Of a stretch of DNA of 64,000 nt, positions 11,932 to 25,510 are shown in pieces. The DNA is from Euphrasia confusa (Eukaryota > Streptophyta > Magnoliopsida > Lamiales > Orobanchaceae), in NCBI GenBank assembly GCA_954870475.1, contig OX940954.1, forward strand, positions 962,501 through 1,026,500, written 5' to 3'. Every line of letters begins with the position of its first letter. Position 1 is the stretch's first letter. A program made the position numbers and the translations under genes. The notes beneath the pieces were generated by a model that had not been told where the DNA came from, made no database searches, and was given only the letters and a program-made list of their open reading frames with translations.

Positions 11932-13086
11932 TTTTTTTTAATAAGCCAATTGAAGTTTTTTTTTCAGGTATATATATAATCAGTTATCATCTTTACTTTT
12001 CTTCCTAAGTCTTTTATTTTATAAATAAACTCTTAAAATTATTTTTATATAAAATTGTTATTGGATTTTTTTTTTCAGTAACAAGCCTTATATCAACATA
12101 AAGACTTTTGTTTAGCAATTTAGTGCAATTTAGAATGATGGCCCAGGAATCCCACGAGGAGATCCTGTCATATACGTAGTAGACTACATTATTCGCTGAA
12201 TTATTGATGTACAATTACGTATTGAGCCGTGAATCTGGGAACCATTCTTTTTTTGTTTTTTATATCGAACAAGATTCGTCTGATTATGTATGTGGCCGTT
12301 TCTCAGGAAGAGATTCAGTAAGAAAGCCCAACAAACAAAACGTTTACCAATTCTTTACACTTTCAATCTTTCAATGTCTGATTTTAATATACGTACACTT
12401 AAAAAAACAATTATTTTATTTTATTTATTTTAAAATTAAATGTCATACTTTCTTTACCTATTTACAATGACGAATACAATTTTTTTAGTAAGGGCTCATT
12501 TTTATGACTTATTTCATTTCAATAAAACTTCGGAAAAAATTACTTTAATTTTTTTTACTTTAAAAAATAACTTAAAAATAAAAATAAAAATGACATTTTA
12601 CTTTTTAACCTTTAATAAAATGCACTAAATGTAACATTTAAATTAAAAAAAAAAACACATTATTTACCCTAATTTTAATATTTCAAAATGTTCAAACTAT
12701 TAATAATATTTTACCTTTTAAATATCAGTTACAATTATTTTTACTTTTCAACTTAAAAAATATATTTTACCTTTTAATATTAATTGAAAAAACTCAAAAA
12801 ATAACATTTTTTTAATAAATTTTTGTGTCCTTACAAGTCTATCCTTTAATTTATGATTAAAAAAACTCAAAATATACTAACATTTTTTTAATATTCATGC
12901 CCAGAAATACCACTTAGTTAAATGACCTGTGCAGCTGTAATCAATTCACATGGAATCCAAATGTGTTTCATTATAGGAAGGTTATAAAGATGATTAAGAT
13001 CACCCACAGTAGAATTTTAACCACAAACTAACACAGAAAATAAAAAAGCAGCAAGAACTAAGCAACACTCAAGTCTCAACCATACA
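11932..13086. other. AT-rich intergenic DNA
   Basis: Very AT-rich with long T and A runs. Short open frames here are compositional and show no recognisable domain. No RNA gene or element end was identified. Confidence 0.5.
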
Positions 13087-15040
13087 TCACTCCAGCAACT
13101 CCGACACCGGCGACTTCTTGAACGCGTCCACCTTCGCCAGCTGTCCCATCAACGCCCTATTCGGGAAAAGATTGTCCGCTTTCATCCTATCGCTGAACCC
13201 ATACACCGGCGTCCCTGCTTTCACGTACGACTCGAGCAGCGTCTGGTACTGCCTCAGCCTGGCTGCATAACCTGCACGCTTCATCATCAGAAATATCTTC
13301 TCCGCATTATGCACATCCCCTCTCCCTGCATACTTCTCCATAATCACGATAAACGTATCGAACAAGGGCCTGCCTCGTTTCTGCCCGACCGCCTTCGTAA
13401 GTATCGAATCGGCCTTCTCGACTTCCCCTGCCCCAATGTAAAGCTTCACGATAGCGTCCCAAGTCAACGGGCCTAAAGTACACCCGCTTTCCCCCATCCG
13501 CCTCACGAGCTCTTTCCCCTTCGCCAGCTGCTTCTGGTTGGCGTAGACTTTTAGGAGCGAATTGAAGTGTTTGGACGAGGGCTTCTTCACCTTTTTAATC
13601 ATCTTGTCGAATGCCAGCTCAGCGTCTTGGATCCTGTTCAGCTGTCCCCACGCTTCGATCGCGGATAAACACTCTATCTGGCGGGGCGCTTCTTCACAGA
13701 TTTTCCATATCCTCTCGACCTCGTCTGCCTTCCCGAGTGAGGCGTAGATGGGCATTATCCACTGGCAGGCCCAGCGGTTTTTGTTTAGGTCCTCTGTTTC
13801 GAGTTCTTTTAAGACAGCCTCGGCTTTGTCTTTTATCCCGTTGGCTGCGTAGTACTTTGCGAGCGATGCCTGCAAAAACGACAATAATTGAGCACATTAG
13901 GAAAATCGCAATAGTGATTTTTGAAATTTATCAAAGAAACAATAACGAAAACGATGCCTGAATTTGAGTATTGGGTTCGAGCCCTTCATCTTTCATTTTC
14001 TCCAATACTTGTTCCATCCCGGTTATATCCTTGGATAGACCCTTCACGTCTATCAGAACCTGGTAAGTGAAAACGGTCGGCTTGATATTTTCCTTCTCCA
14101 TCAGGACGAGGACATCGGCGATTTTCTTCTTGTCGGTTCGCTTGTACAAGAGCAGCAACTGGTTGCACGAAAAGCAAGTCACGGGGAATCCTAAAGTTTT
14201 CATCTTGTTGAATACTTCCTCAGATTTCTTCACGTTGGTAGACGAGACGCAATTAGCCAGCAGAGTACGGTATGCTAATTCGCCTCTAAAAGATTCAGGA
14301 ATCTCGTTGATGTATTGTTCTGCCTTGAAGATACCGTGCACTTTAGCCGTTAAATCAACACGGGAAGCGTAAGTGCGATCAGTAGGTTCGATATGATTGT
14401 TTGATTCCAACCATATGGAAAACTGCAGTGACGAAAAAAGTCAGCTTCAATGTTCATAAGAAAAAAAAACTAGAAAAAAGAATTACAAATAAGTCACCTC
14501 CAAGGCCTTTCCGAACATTCTTCGTTTCCGAAGATCGAGTGCTGTAATTGCTGCTTCGGCTTGCGTAACTTCATTTCCTTGCTCGACCCATTTATCCAAC
14601 CCGCTGCCCACCGGTGATGTGGGGGGAGAAGATAGTATAACCTTAGTCATTTCTGAAGAAGCTCTCTTTCTAGGCGAGGTTTTCTTTCCGACAGACTCCA
14701 ACTCGATCTGGATATCTTCAGCAATGGCCTCCACTTCAGAAGCATCACCATCATCACTCTCGTCCTCGGATGTGTCTCCATCGCTCACGCCAGGTGGAAT
14801 CTCGAGATCGGAAAAGCCATCGTCCAGGTCATCGGTGCTCTTAGCACCGGACTTGGTCAAAAAAGTTCGAAATTCCCCAGCCGACGTGTTGAAAAACCTC
14901 GTGGACGACGTGAATCTGTCGGAGGTCTTCGGTTGGAATTGGAGCTGGGTAATTCTGGGATTTTTATAATCTGAAAAACAAGTCGATAATCGACTGCTCC
15001 CTGAGCTTACTAATCCTCGGTTCCTGGAACGGGAAAACAT
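13087..15040 (-). CDS. Mitochondrial pentatricopeptide repeat protein (PPR596/At1g80270-like)
   Basis: Exons 14498-15040, 13958-14422 and 13087-13869 encode 596 residues. The N-terminus is Arg/Ser-rich (MFSRSRNRGLVSSGSSRL), as expected for a mitochondrial targeting peptide. It is followed by an acidic stretch (DDLDDGFSDLEIPPG..., EDESDDGD) and then P-type PPR repeats from about residue 200 to the end. An upstream in-frame ATG at 15100 would add 20 residues; the 15040 start gives the better targeting peptide. The second intron (13870-13957) appears to be GC-AG: the donor is CAG|GCATCG, and the same nine bases occur at the acceptor. Family knowledge: the Arabidopsis relative is a mitochondrial RNA-processing/editing factor. 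A leader exon is likely around 15260-15390. Confidence 0.87.
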
Positions 15041-15911
15041 GAAATGCCCCCCAGAAATTACTCGGTATGAAAACAGGGTCGAGTGAATCCAAACAAACAT
15101 TCAAATTGAACTAAAACTAATAATTGAAGTAAACCCTAAAACTAATAATTAAACATCATAATTTCCCCATCATCAACCTTCGAATCCTTGACAAAACACA
15201 TCCGCGCGCACGCACGCGCACACACACAAAAATAGAAAACTTGAAAGCTGATGGATTTACCTGAGCTGAGCGGAGGTTCTGCGAAGTGCCCACATTCCGA
15301 TTGTCCGAAATTTTCAATCTTTTACAGAAATTTGATCGTGGTGAGAGAATCGAAGAAGATGAGTGACTAACTGTGTACAGTAGCAAGTGAGGAATGCTAA
15401 AACCCTAAATAAAACTCTTTCTGGAATTTTCACACTGCTCCCTTTATATTTGCATAATATCGTTTAGGTCACCTGAGAGTTTGTAGAATTACAAATGAAC
15501 CCTCCTGTTTATGTTCTCTTGGGCCAAATCCTGGTATGTATCGGAAGCCCAATACCCCAGAATTCGAGCCTAAGCCCAATTAGTATATTATCCATAACAA
15601 AAATATCTTCTGTATTTATCCTTTTTTAATTAATTGATTTATTAATTTTCCTGAACCTGCATTATTCTGCATATAGCTTATTTTCAAAGCACTCGAACAC
15701 AGATAAAATCGAACCCTAACATCGATTTGAACTCTTCGATTGAGGGCTGAAAGTGAAGGGTAAGGCTCGTTTCATCTCCGACATTTATTTCCACCTGTAA
15801 TTTCTTGTTTCTGCGGGTGGATTCTCGTAAAAAAAGATTAATTTTTTTTTCAGAAATCATTTTTTAGGGTTCTTAATTTCTTCGGATTCTGTTTTTTCGA
15901 ATTAGTTTAGC
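15041..15911. promoter_or_regulatory. Shared divergent promoter region of PPR and RSRC2-like genes
   Basis: Leader exons flank this region: on the minus strand a donor near 15259 closes a PPR leader exon, and on the plus strand a leader intron runs from about 15760 to 15854 (donor ggg|taagg context, acceptor ttttttcag). The space between leaders is only about 300-350 bases, so the two genes probably share a bidirectional promoter. No TATA box is obvious. Confidence 0.45.
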
Positions 15912-18301
15912 ATGGATTCAGATGCGAGAGAAAGTTCGGACAAGGCCGAGTTTCGGAAGCCTTCGAATGATGCAGCTAACAGGAAGTACCGGCGTAGATC
16001 TCCGGTGGGTGGGTCATCGTCGCCATTGGACGGTAAGTTCAGCTAATGCTGGCTTTTGCTTATTTAATGAAATTAATACAAAAAAAATGGTTCTTGGTGT
16101 ATGGATTTTACTTTTGTTTAGAGGCCTAATTTGTGTTAGACTTGAGATTTGGCGTATTTATATGGTCGCTCATAATGCTCGATTATCTGTTTTGATAATG
16201 CAATACGATAATGATGTATAATCAAAATATGGGAATCGGAAATATTACGAGCATGACTGAAACGGATATAAGTGATGAATGCAACCTTTGGAACAAATGT
16301 CAAACAATGAATTTGTTCAATTGTATTACATAGTGTGTATGGAGTTATTAAGTACAGTATGAATTAGGAATTTTACTCAAATAACTCAACCGAGCTACTT
16401 ATCCACATGTCTGTTCATTTGGTCTAGTATGATAATGCATACACCTAATTTTTATTTACTGAATTATTATTCACTTCTTTTATTACATGGATTGAAATTT
16501 AACTATTCTTTTACCCCTATAGCTTTTTTACATTTATTCAGGGAGTCCACGCCGTGACCACAGCTTGAGCCCAGTTCCATCAAGGAAGGATACCAAAAAA
16601 TTTGTTGATGATAAACGGAAAAGAGATGATGGCAGGAACGTAACTAGACGCAGTGGGGACTCGTATAAACAATCTGATCGGCAGTCTTCTAGAGGCTATA
16701 GTAGGCACGATGAACATAACAGACGCGATAGGTATGCTGATGACTATGATCGAGGTTATTCAAAGTCTTCCTATCGTTCAAGCCGGGACCCACGAGGCAG
16801 CAATTTGGATTACTCAAGATCTGATAAAGAACGCAGATCTAGAGATCATGTGAGTGACGTGGACACATATTCTCATGCGAGATCTGATGGTTTGGCCCAT
16901 AGAAGCAAGGATAAGGATTCATATAGAAGGCACAAAGATGATAGGGAAGGTCATAGAAAGAGTTATGGAGACCACAAGGGTGACCGTTCGCCGTCTTATG
17001 AAGAGCCGAGAGCCCAACGAAGTGATTCTTCTTCACGAAGAGATACTTCCAGTCACCGTTTGAAAGAAATCTCTCTGAGTGACACCAAGAAAATGGATGC
17101 AGATGATGAGAGCAGAGAAGCTGGGGAGATTTCTGATGAGACATCCAACAAAAGTCAAGCTTCTGTTGCTAAGAAGCCTAAGGTTTTTGGCGTGGATAAC
17201 ATGAATCCTGGTCAGGATGGTATGTTTCATTATCTTTCTGGTGACTTAATATTCATTTTTTCTTGTTGTATATCACGCGGGACTTCTCAAATAGGTACTT
17301 CTGAGAAGGCTACTTTGAAAGATTCTGATATTGCTTCTGCAAACATTGTTGCCATGAGAGCTGCTGAAATAAGTAAGCTAATGTCTCTCTAGTAGAGTTT
17401 TCACGTGTTTCAGGTCAAAGAAAGTATAATTGTTAAATTACTGATTTGGGTTGATGCTCAAAGATGGGTTTCGCACTATGCTGGACTCTTTATTTTTTGT
17501 TTGTGAACTGATTGTATTATATGTTATTTTGACAAAACCACAGTCAACAAGGATATAGTTGGAACTGGATACATGTCCGCTGATCAAAAGAAAAAGCTTT
17601 TGTGGGGAAGCAAAAAGAACACTGCTACAGAGGAGGTATTTATAACATTGCTCTTTCAAAAAAAAAAAAAAGTTTTACATTGTCCATTTCTCTTCTGAAC
17701 TAATTTTGAATCGGTATGGCCTCAAATGATCAAATCCGATCATTCAGTTTGGTTTCAATCAGTACATATATATAAGTTTAGTTTATACATTAACTACATT
17801 TTTTTATAAATTACTACTATTTTATTTCGGACTTGTGTGATATACCATCTTCTGTACCCTGTTTCGTGATTTTCCACCTCTTCTTATTTTTTAATGTGTA
17901 TGTTTAATACACTGTTCCATATAGCTTGCACATCGTTGGGATGCCACAACGTTTGGTGATCGTGAACGTCAAGAAAAATTCAACAAACTAATGGTAATTT
18001 TCTTACCTATCGTTGATTTTCAATTATACCACATAACACACGAAACCATGCACACACAAAATCAACGTTTCTTTATTCCCTACAATATTCTCCCCCCACA
18101 TACTAACACTCTTCTAGAGTCTGAGTTTGCTTTGGTGCCTATGGCCAATTGTAGGGCGTGAAGGGAGAACCGAAAGTGGAGAACAAGCAAGACAACCCGG
18201 ACACAGAAAAGCAGCGGGAGCAGCTTCAGATGGAACTGGAAAGGCAATACACGGCTGGATTGCGTCGAAGGGATGGTCGTACTGTGGGTCTAGGCCTTTG
18301 A
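15912..18301 (+). CDS. RSRC2: RSRC2-like arginine/serine-rich nuclear protein
   Basis: Six exons: 15912-16032, 16542-17219, 17295-17372, 17544-17635, 17925-17993 and 18155-18301. They encode 394 residues. The first two thirds are low-complexity and rich in Arg, Ser, Asp and Lys (RS/RD dipeptides, SDRQSSRGYSRHDEHNRRD), typical of spliceosome-associated proteins. The C-terminus carries the conserved SMAP-like signature WDATTFGDRERQEKFNKLMG and ends LRRRDGRTVGLGL, diagnostic of the RSRC2 family. It probably acts in nuclear pre-mRNA processing. Intron 17220-17294 is 75 bases, a multiple of three, and free of stops, so retaining it would insert 25 residues without a frameshift. It lies head-to-head with the PPR gene. 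Confidence 0.87.
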
Positions 18302-19299
18302 AATATTTCTTGTTTAGGTACTTTAATACTTGTAATGGTGTACCTTTTGGGACGGTTGATTGTGTGAAAAGGCTATTTTGTAAGATGTTGAATTGCCCCT
18401 CGTTTGAGGATTGCGTTGTCTTTCGTCGTGACTGGCGAGACTGCTGCTATACATTTTATGCTTTTGGGATTAACTTTTCTTAATGTGGCTCGCAAAATGC
18501 GTTTAGACAACGATTGGGTGATTTATCATTAGACTTAATTAAACTAGTGATTTATCATTAGACTTAATTAAACTATCAAACGGGTTAGTTAGGTTAGGGT
18601 TGGCCAACCCTTCTCTAACTAGGCCTAAGGTTTTCGGTTTTGGATGAAGATTTTTGCATAACCAAACATGAAATAGAATAGTAAAATTCCAAGGGAAACT
18701 TTGGTCAAAAGAAATTACTGATAAAAATTCAACAATGTGATGTGGTCATTAATAGGTGAGCTGTACCACCCACCAAACCAATTTCAACTTCTCTGCAAAT
18801 TCCAGTCACTAAAAGCTCTTACAAACATCACCATCCTTGTGTGTTTTTTGAGATAAAAAATGTTGATACTTTTTCCCACAAAATTACCCCACATTGTATT
18901 TCCATGTAATAAGATTAGGATTGGCCAAATCTCAATTCATTATTTTTTTTAAATAGTAAAAATAATTTGAGGACATTTTTGAAAAACAATCTTCCCCTTT
19001 TTTTTTTGTCCTTTTTATTATTTAGATCAAAAGGGTTAGTAATATTTTTTTAATATGCAATAAAACAAAGCATATAGTTACACCTACAAAGGTGGCAATT
19101 CAATGCATGTAGAGCCACATCATTTAATGAGAGAAGCTTTTAGGAAAATTTGGTGTTCTTGTTTATGGCCGTTGTAACTCCCAACTATCAAGTGTATGCT
19201 GGATACTTTTCTATAATGTAATAAAATTTGTCCTCAGGTTCTTGCCTATTGAAATTTAATTGAATAATTTCAAGAAAGGATTTTTATTCCCAAAAAAAA
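18302..19299. other. Spacer with a 29-bp perfect tandem repeat
   Basis: 18518-18546 and 18547-18575 are identical 29-base copies (gtgatttatcattagac...). The rest is AT-rich with no coding evidence; the end probably includes the F-box gene promoter and leader. Confidence 0.5.
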
Positions 19300-20969
19300 A
19301 TGTTCTTTTTCTTGGTATCTTGCTTTTCTTTTCTGGTGCTTTCTCAGCCATTTCTCAAATGCAGAATGTGGGCTTTCCCCTTTATTTTCTTGGGAATGTT
19401 CCAGAAGAAATTTACATTGCTCTGTAGAAGAAGAAAAAAAATTACAAGAATTTTGAGTGCAGTGTGTGATTTCGCATCTTCTGAGGAGGTTATGGAGGAG
19501 GGGGAACTCGGGAGTTTCTTACATGATCTGCCAGAATTGCCCCTGGACTCAATTCTTGAAAAGCTCCCACCTTTGGATTTATGTAGCTTATCAGGGGTTT
19601 CAAGTTACATGAGACAGAAATGCACAAGTGATCATTTATGGGAATCTCACATGAAGAAGAAATGGGGTGGAGTTGTCGGTGAAGCCGCTTACAGAGAATG
19701 GCAATGCCAAATTTCATCGACGAGGGCTGATAAGCTCTTGCATTGTAAATCGCAGAGTAGATTCCATTTCTTTTTCGATATTTTCGGGTTTAGGAAACCG
19801 CGGATTGTGGAGAAAGGGAGTTGCTTGAGAAGTTTTTCACCGTCGAATTCGGTTATGTCTTTCTATCTGGCACTCGAGGCCGGTAGATTTTGGTTCCCGG
19901 CTCAAGTTTTTAACCGTGAGGTGAGTTTCGATTTTTCTTTTCGGAAGTTCTTGAGTGTTGTTGAGAATGTCGATTGTTCTTGATTGATCTTTATGATGCA
20001 GAGTGGGCATGTTGGGTTTCTGCTTTCTTGTTACGACGCTCGTCTATGCTACGATTCCACGACTGATAATTTCGTCGCTAGGTATGACTTGAAAATGTTT
20101 CTAATCACGATTTTAGTTTTGAAAATCTCGGTTATATTCGACTAGTTGATGCAGGTATAGAGCCCGGGGGAGGAGTATTATTGAGGACGGGATCGAGTGG
20201 GATAGGATAAGGGCTTCGACTGTAGTTGCTCCGGCAAACGATGCTCATGTCTCTGAGTGTTTGGATGAGCTTAAACCTGGTGACCACATTGAAATTCAGT
20301 GGAGAAAAAACAAAGAGTTTACATATGGTATTGTAATTTTTAATTAAATTGGGGCATTTTTGCAATAAATGAAAACTTATGTTTATGTAATATACCACAG
20401 GTTGGTGGTATGGAGTTGTTGGACACCAGGATTCTTGCTCTCCCAATCAATTCAATTGCCAGTGTCACACAAAAGGTAGGAAACAAATTCTCCCTTCATA
20501 TGCTTTAGGGCTAATTATATCGACCCGCCCTGTAGTTTACGATAATCGCAGAACAACCCCAAAAGGTTTCGAAAACTACCAAAAACACCACTACACAAAA
20601 AATCTCAAGAAAGAACATTACAAAATGAAAGATCGAACCTCGGGGTTACTTTGTAATTTTTGAAAGTATTTGGGTTCCTTTTGTAATTAACATTTTTCAT
20701 TTGGTGACTGGTGACAATAAAGAAGAACATTACAATGTAGTAAGAATTTTGTAATGATATTGATGTTGGATTTACGTGCAGATACCGTGATCATGGAGTT
20801 CAAGCAGTACAGCCTCGGGTCGAGATGGAGAAAAACGACAGTCGAGCGTAAGGATCATAGAGAAGTAGGGAACGAAGCGAATGGTTTCTACGGTGGGATC
20901 AGAAAGCTTTATAAAGAAGAAGAGATTTCAAAGTGGAATGTGCTATGGCCAAATTGCACATTGGAATAA
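19300..20969 (+). CDS. F-box protein of the At2g26850/At2g32560 type
   Basis: Exons 19300-19920, 20002-20081, 20155-20327, 20401-20475 and 20782-20969 encode 378 residues. The N-terminus is hydrophobic (MFFFLVSCFSFLVLS), a membrane-anchor feature I recall in this small plant family. The F-box lies at about residues 73-115 (LPELPLDSILEKLPPLDLCS...LWESHMKKKWG). The C-terminal half has WDRIRASTVVAP, LKPGDHIEIQWRKNKEF, YGWWYGVVGH and a Cys-containing loop. It is presumably the substrate adaptor of an SCF ubiquitin ligase; the target is unknown. All junctions keep frame. Confidence 0.85.
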
Positions 20970-21581
20970 TTAGTTCTCTTGTAAATATGTAATCCAAGAT
21001 TCTCATTTTTTTTATGATTCATAACTCAGGGTGACCGAAAACCGACAAGAAGTCTATTTTCGCGATTTCATTGTCAAAACCGAGTTAGATCATGTTTGTT
21101 CATTCGCCGGTCAACTTGTTTAACTCGTTTAATACGAATAAAAATCAAATTACACAATCTTTAAATAAACAATCACACGTTAAAAAATAAAAAGCATATT
21201 GGAGCTTTCCTCTCAAATATATTTTCACATTTTTTCGCATTATTTCACATTTATATGATTATATTTTTATTTTTAAAATACAATATTATATTTATTTATT
21301 TATTCACTGTAAATTTATAATTTTATCAATAATTATTTTATTTTTTAAAATTTTAAAATAATTTTATTTAGGAGCGGTAATCGGGTCGGCCCGAACCCGT
21401 TTCTCAAATTTAGATTTGTTTTAGTCCGACGACGATTTAGGAGAAAAGGCAAAGGGAAGAGAGTGATTTATCTGCAGAAAAAAGTTCAGAAAATCGCTTA
21501 TATAAATATACATACAACCCCCTATATATACATATATAATATCGATACAAGTGATCAGAGCGGTGGTTGGTTCGCTGGAAG
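20970..21581. other. AT-rich spacer and leader of the rhomboid gene
   Basis: No coding evidence. 21180-21370 is almost pure A/T. A transcribed leader for the next gene probably begins near 21430, before its ATG at 21582. Confidence 0.4.
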
Positions 21582-22260
21582 ATGAACGGCGGCCCATCTG
21601 GTTTCAGTAAGCTTTCGTTTCATTTTTCGCTTCAATTTTGGGTTCTAGGTTTTATTTTAGTTTTTGATTTTTTTTTTGAATTATTATTTGTATAGATAAT
21701 GCGCCTGTTACAAAGCTAGTAGTAATTGCGAGTGCTTTATTCACAATCATATTTGGGATCCGTTCCAGAAATCATCCTTGGTCTTATCAGGTAGTACTCT
21801 TTTGTTCACATTTTGATTTAACCTTTTTTTTCTTTTTTTTTTGTTGAGTTTTTGGATTTTACTTGGATGGAGTGGGAACTGTGAAGTGGAGATACTGGGA
21901 GGATTTTGGATTATTCGATGTTTTGAATGTGTCGTCTGCATAATGCTTTCGAGTGTGAAGGTATCGAGCACCTTCAACACAAGATCAGGTGTACTTCGAT
22001 GCGGAGAACATCAGTTAGAACGTCTGAGGTGGACGTTCCCCAAATATCCATAGGCTGGGTTTGGATGGGGAATTTGTTTTGTTTGTAAAATGTTGTGGAA
22101 GGATTTTATTAGTCCAAAATATATTGTGTTACACCCTTGCACTTCATTAGTTTAATTTGAGAGGATGTATAGGTTGTTATTTTTGACAGAAGTTGGCCAT
22201 GAGTATGGTTGTAGGAATTGGATTTTTTAAGTCCACTAGTCCACATCTTTTCGCGTACAC

Positions 22261-22298
<38 letters not shown>

Positions 22299-24858
22299 TA
22301 GGTGTGTGGGTGCCTATGTGCAGTATGTTGTGCATATAGTGAAGTGTCGGGAAATGACTTCACCAGATGATGTTTGCTTATTTATTATTTGACCAATTCC
22401 ATCAGTTCCGTTTGTGCGTCTGTCTTTTCTTTTCAAAAATATTATGAATCCTCTTCTCTTGACTTTAAGTTATGTTGTACTTTTTTATTTAGATATAGTG
22501 GTAACACTTTTAATCTGGTACCTACTGCTGTCAGGATATTTTCAAGAAACTTCAAATATGGAAGCTCATAGTTTCAGTGTTCGGCTTTTCGTCTACACCG
22601 GAACTGGTTTTTGGAATTTATCTTCTGTACTACTTCCGTGTGTTTGAGAGGCAAATAGGTTCTAATAAATACACTGTAAGTTCTTGTTCAAGCACATTTC
22701 ATTTCTTGTTTTATATGAAATACATATGCCAAATTATAGAAAGATTGTTATATCCTTATATCTGTATTCTTGATTAATAACTTAAAAGCTTGTTGAACAA
22801 ACAATCTACAGAAAATTACTTCTCTATCTTTATCCTTTTCTTGCAGGTCTTTATCCTGTTTTCTGTCACCACCTCTTTACTGCTTGAAGTCCTTGCACAA
22901 TGGCTACTTAAAGGTGTGGTAATATCTTTATAACGTCTTTCTTTCCTTCAATCTTTATTCCTCTTTTCTTTAGTGTCTTGCACGTATCCTCTCCTTTTTA
23001 GTCACATAGGGGGATATATAAAGCTCAAATCATGAGATGTGTGATGTTTGTGGTTTTGGTAAATGATGTGATGTAGTGTACTTTTATTATGTCATGTGCT
23101 TTTATTTGCTCGTTGTGCGATACAAGTGGTAGTACTATGGTAAAAATGGGATCCTTTTGCCATTGAGAATTATTCCATGTTTCTTGTGTTCTCACTATCA
23201 TCCTTTCTCTTTGTTTATTCATTACACTGCCTACACATATTTATTTTTACTTGAGTACAGGACAAATAACTATTTGAAGATGTTTATTATTCCCAGTTAC
23301 ATACATATATTTAGGCCTTTATTAATTTCGTGATGATTTTGGTTTTATTTGTGGCAGATCCCTCCTTGAGTATACTCACATCTGGTCCCTATGGACTTAT
23401 ATTCTCTTCATTTATACCCTTTTATTTCGACATCCCTGTTTCTACGCGGTTTCGTGTGTCTAGCCTCAGTTTCTCCGACAAGACTTTTATATATTTAGCC
23501 GGAGCTCAGGTACGTATTATCATTTGGTATTGTGGCTTCAATCTCTCTATTTATTTCGTGGCACAATACATAATGATTTCTTTTTATGATACAATTTTTT
23601 ACTCTATGTTAGTTTATTTATGTTTGCTACTTCTATCTTGCAGCTATTTCTGTCTTCCTGGAAACGATCTATGCTTCCAGGGATTTGTGGCCTTTTAGCG
23701 GGTTCCCTATATCGCATGAACGTCTTCCGTGTACGCAGGATGAAGGTTGCAGCTGATCTTTCAGTTGAACAGTTTTTTGCAGCTTCTATATAATCATCTT
23801 TTGGAGTTTCTTTAGTCAGTTCATTTCAATAATGTGAAATGTGTGATATATTCCGATAAATTTCATTTAAACTAATTAAATTACCAGAAAATGTGCCCTT
23901 GAGGTTTGATATAATTACAACAACCTTGCTAACTTTCAAATTTACAAAAAAACACCCGCGTTTTCTTTGAATTTTTTTTTTTTGGTAACTTAGTCAAACC
24001 CCAAGGGTATGTTTACTAATCATCCCTGAGTTAAAAGTCCGATATTGTTATTTGCCGAGACCTCTTACTCGGGTATTTTATTGAACTATGGCTGGACTTA
24101 TCTTCCACTTCTCTGGTTTCAGTTTCCAGAATTTGTTGCTTCGTTCTTCTCAAGACTGTCTTTTCCGTCTATCGGGAACACGTCACTACCAGCCAGATCA
24201 TCATCATCATCCAGGAATGTTCTTGGAAGTGCACCGCCCCATGCTGGTCGCCAAGTGGAGGTAATTTTTCTTGTAGACCATACATTTTGGTTGAAATTAT
24301 TGATTCTGTAGTATTCTGCTTATTCCATTTTCTTTATTATTACATGCTACACTTTCTTCTCCTTCAACTTTCTCCTTATTAGAAAAACTAAAAATTAGTA
24401 TAAATTAATAAAGAGGGTCTTCTCTGTAGTGTAGAACTGTAAATATAAAATATGACAGATTGGAGATATGAATTTTATTTTAAAAAATGAGAGATGGAAC
24501 AGGATAGAATGGTAACTTTTTGTTTTTTGGTAATTATTCTAAACCCTATGGTAGGTTTTGTAATATTTTATTTCGAATTATCTTATGGACCAAAATGTCC
24601 TGTACGGGATTTAGGTTCAACTCCCTCCTATATAGCAGCTTTACTTTTCCCACCCTACTAAATGCTTTTTTGCTTATCTGGCTTCAGACGAACTACCCAA
24701 CTGCTCCCTTGTCATCCTTCACAGAACCACCAGAGGACTCTATTGCCACGCTTGTTTCAATGGGCTTTGATCGTGATTCAGCAAGGCAAGCACTTATACA
24801 TGCCAGGAATGATGTTAATGCTGCCACCAACATCCTTCTCGAGTCGCAGGCACATTGA
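21582..24858 (+). CDS. RBL18: Rhomboid-like protein with UBA domain (RBL18/UBAC2 type)
   Basis: Eight exons: 21582-21606, 21696-21790, 22535-22675, 22847-22913, 23358-23509, 23644-23745, 24123-24260 and 24688-24858. They encode 296 residues. Several membrane helices are seen (APVTKLVVIASALFTIIFGI; PELVFGIYLLYYFRVFERQ; FILFSVTTSLLLEVL; GPYGLIFSSFIPFYF). The C-terminus is a UBA domain (EDSIATLVSMGFDRDSARQA). No GxSG rhomboid serine motif is visible, so like human UBAC2 it is probably a pseudoprotease working in ER-associated degradation by binding ubiquitin. The first exon is only 25 bases. An (AC)n microsatellite lies in intron 2 at 22262-22294. Confidence 0.88.
22262..22294. repeat. (AC)n microsatellite in an intron
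   Basis: About 16 uninterrupted AC units inside the second intron of the rhomboid-like gene; expected to be length-polymorphic. Confidence 0.9.
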
Positions 24859-25388
24859 GCAACAGCAGCTTATATTTTGAGTTGGATAATGCGTTCCAAA
24901 TTCGACAATGGTTTTGATCCCCCGAAAAAACCATGTCTTTTAAAAGCAAGAAACGTTTGCCACTGTAGAAAAAACCATTTCACCTTTTTTTAGCTAGTAG
25001 TTAAGATGAATTCTACATAGCTGAAGACCTGATAGCTGTGTACAGTAACTGATTTTAAGCATCTAGAATGCTAACTAGTGGGACTTCAAGCTCTTTATCA
25101 ATCTTGTTTAGTTGACTATGATTTTGAGTATTCTGGACAAGTCATCATCAAAAAAGTTGCAACTTCACAATTGCAAAAAATGTAGTTTGGATGTTCATCA
25201 GGAATCATCTTTTACTCTTCATTGAGCAGATCACCGCGATTCCAACAGGGTTGTAATAGTGCCCCAGTAAAAAAAACAAGTGATTATTACACAACAAAAC
25301 TTTTTTTTTTTTTCCAATTTCAGGGCAAAGAGACGAAAAACAACATGATCTATTGCATCAACGGAGCAAAATGTGGTCTAACTATAAT

Positions 25389-25478
25389 GAATTGTAGTTT
25401 GTGAAAATAAGTCTCAACAAATCAAAATATGGTGAATTGTAGTTTGTGAAAATAAGTCTCAACAAATCAAAATATGGT
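25389..25478. repeat. 45-bp tandem duplication
   Basis: Two consecutive near-identical 45-base copies beginning gaattgtagtttgtgaaaat. They lie just downstream of the 3' end of the phosphatase gene, which is on the minus strand. The rest of 24859-25510 shows no gene. Confidence 0.75.
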
Positions 25479-25510
25479 GGGACGAAACCCATCTTCACAC
25501 ATAATAAAGC

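Noticed and set aside
12204..12628. AT-rich open frames in the GH31-PPR spacer
   Set aside because: Phe/Ile/Lys/Asn-rich composition typical of random AT-rich DNA, with no splice partners or motifs.
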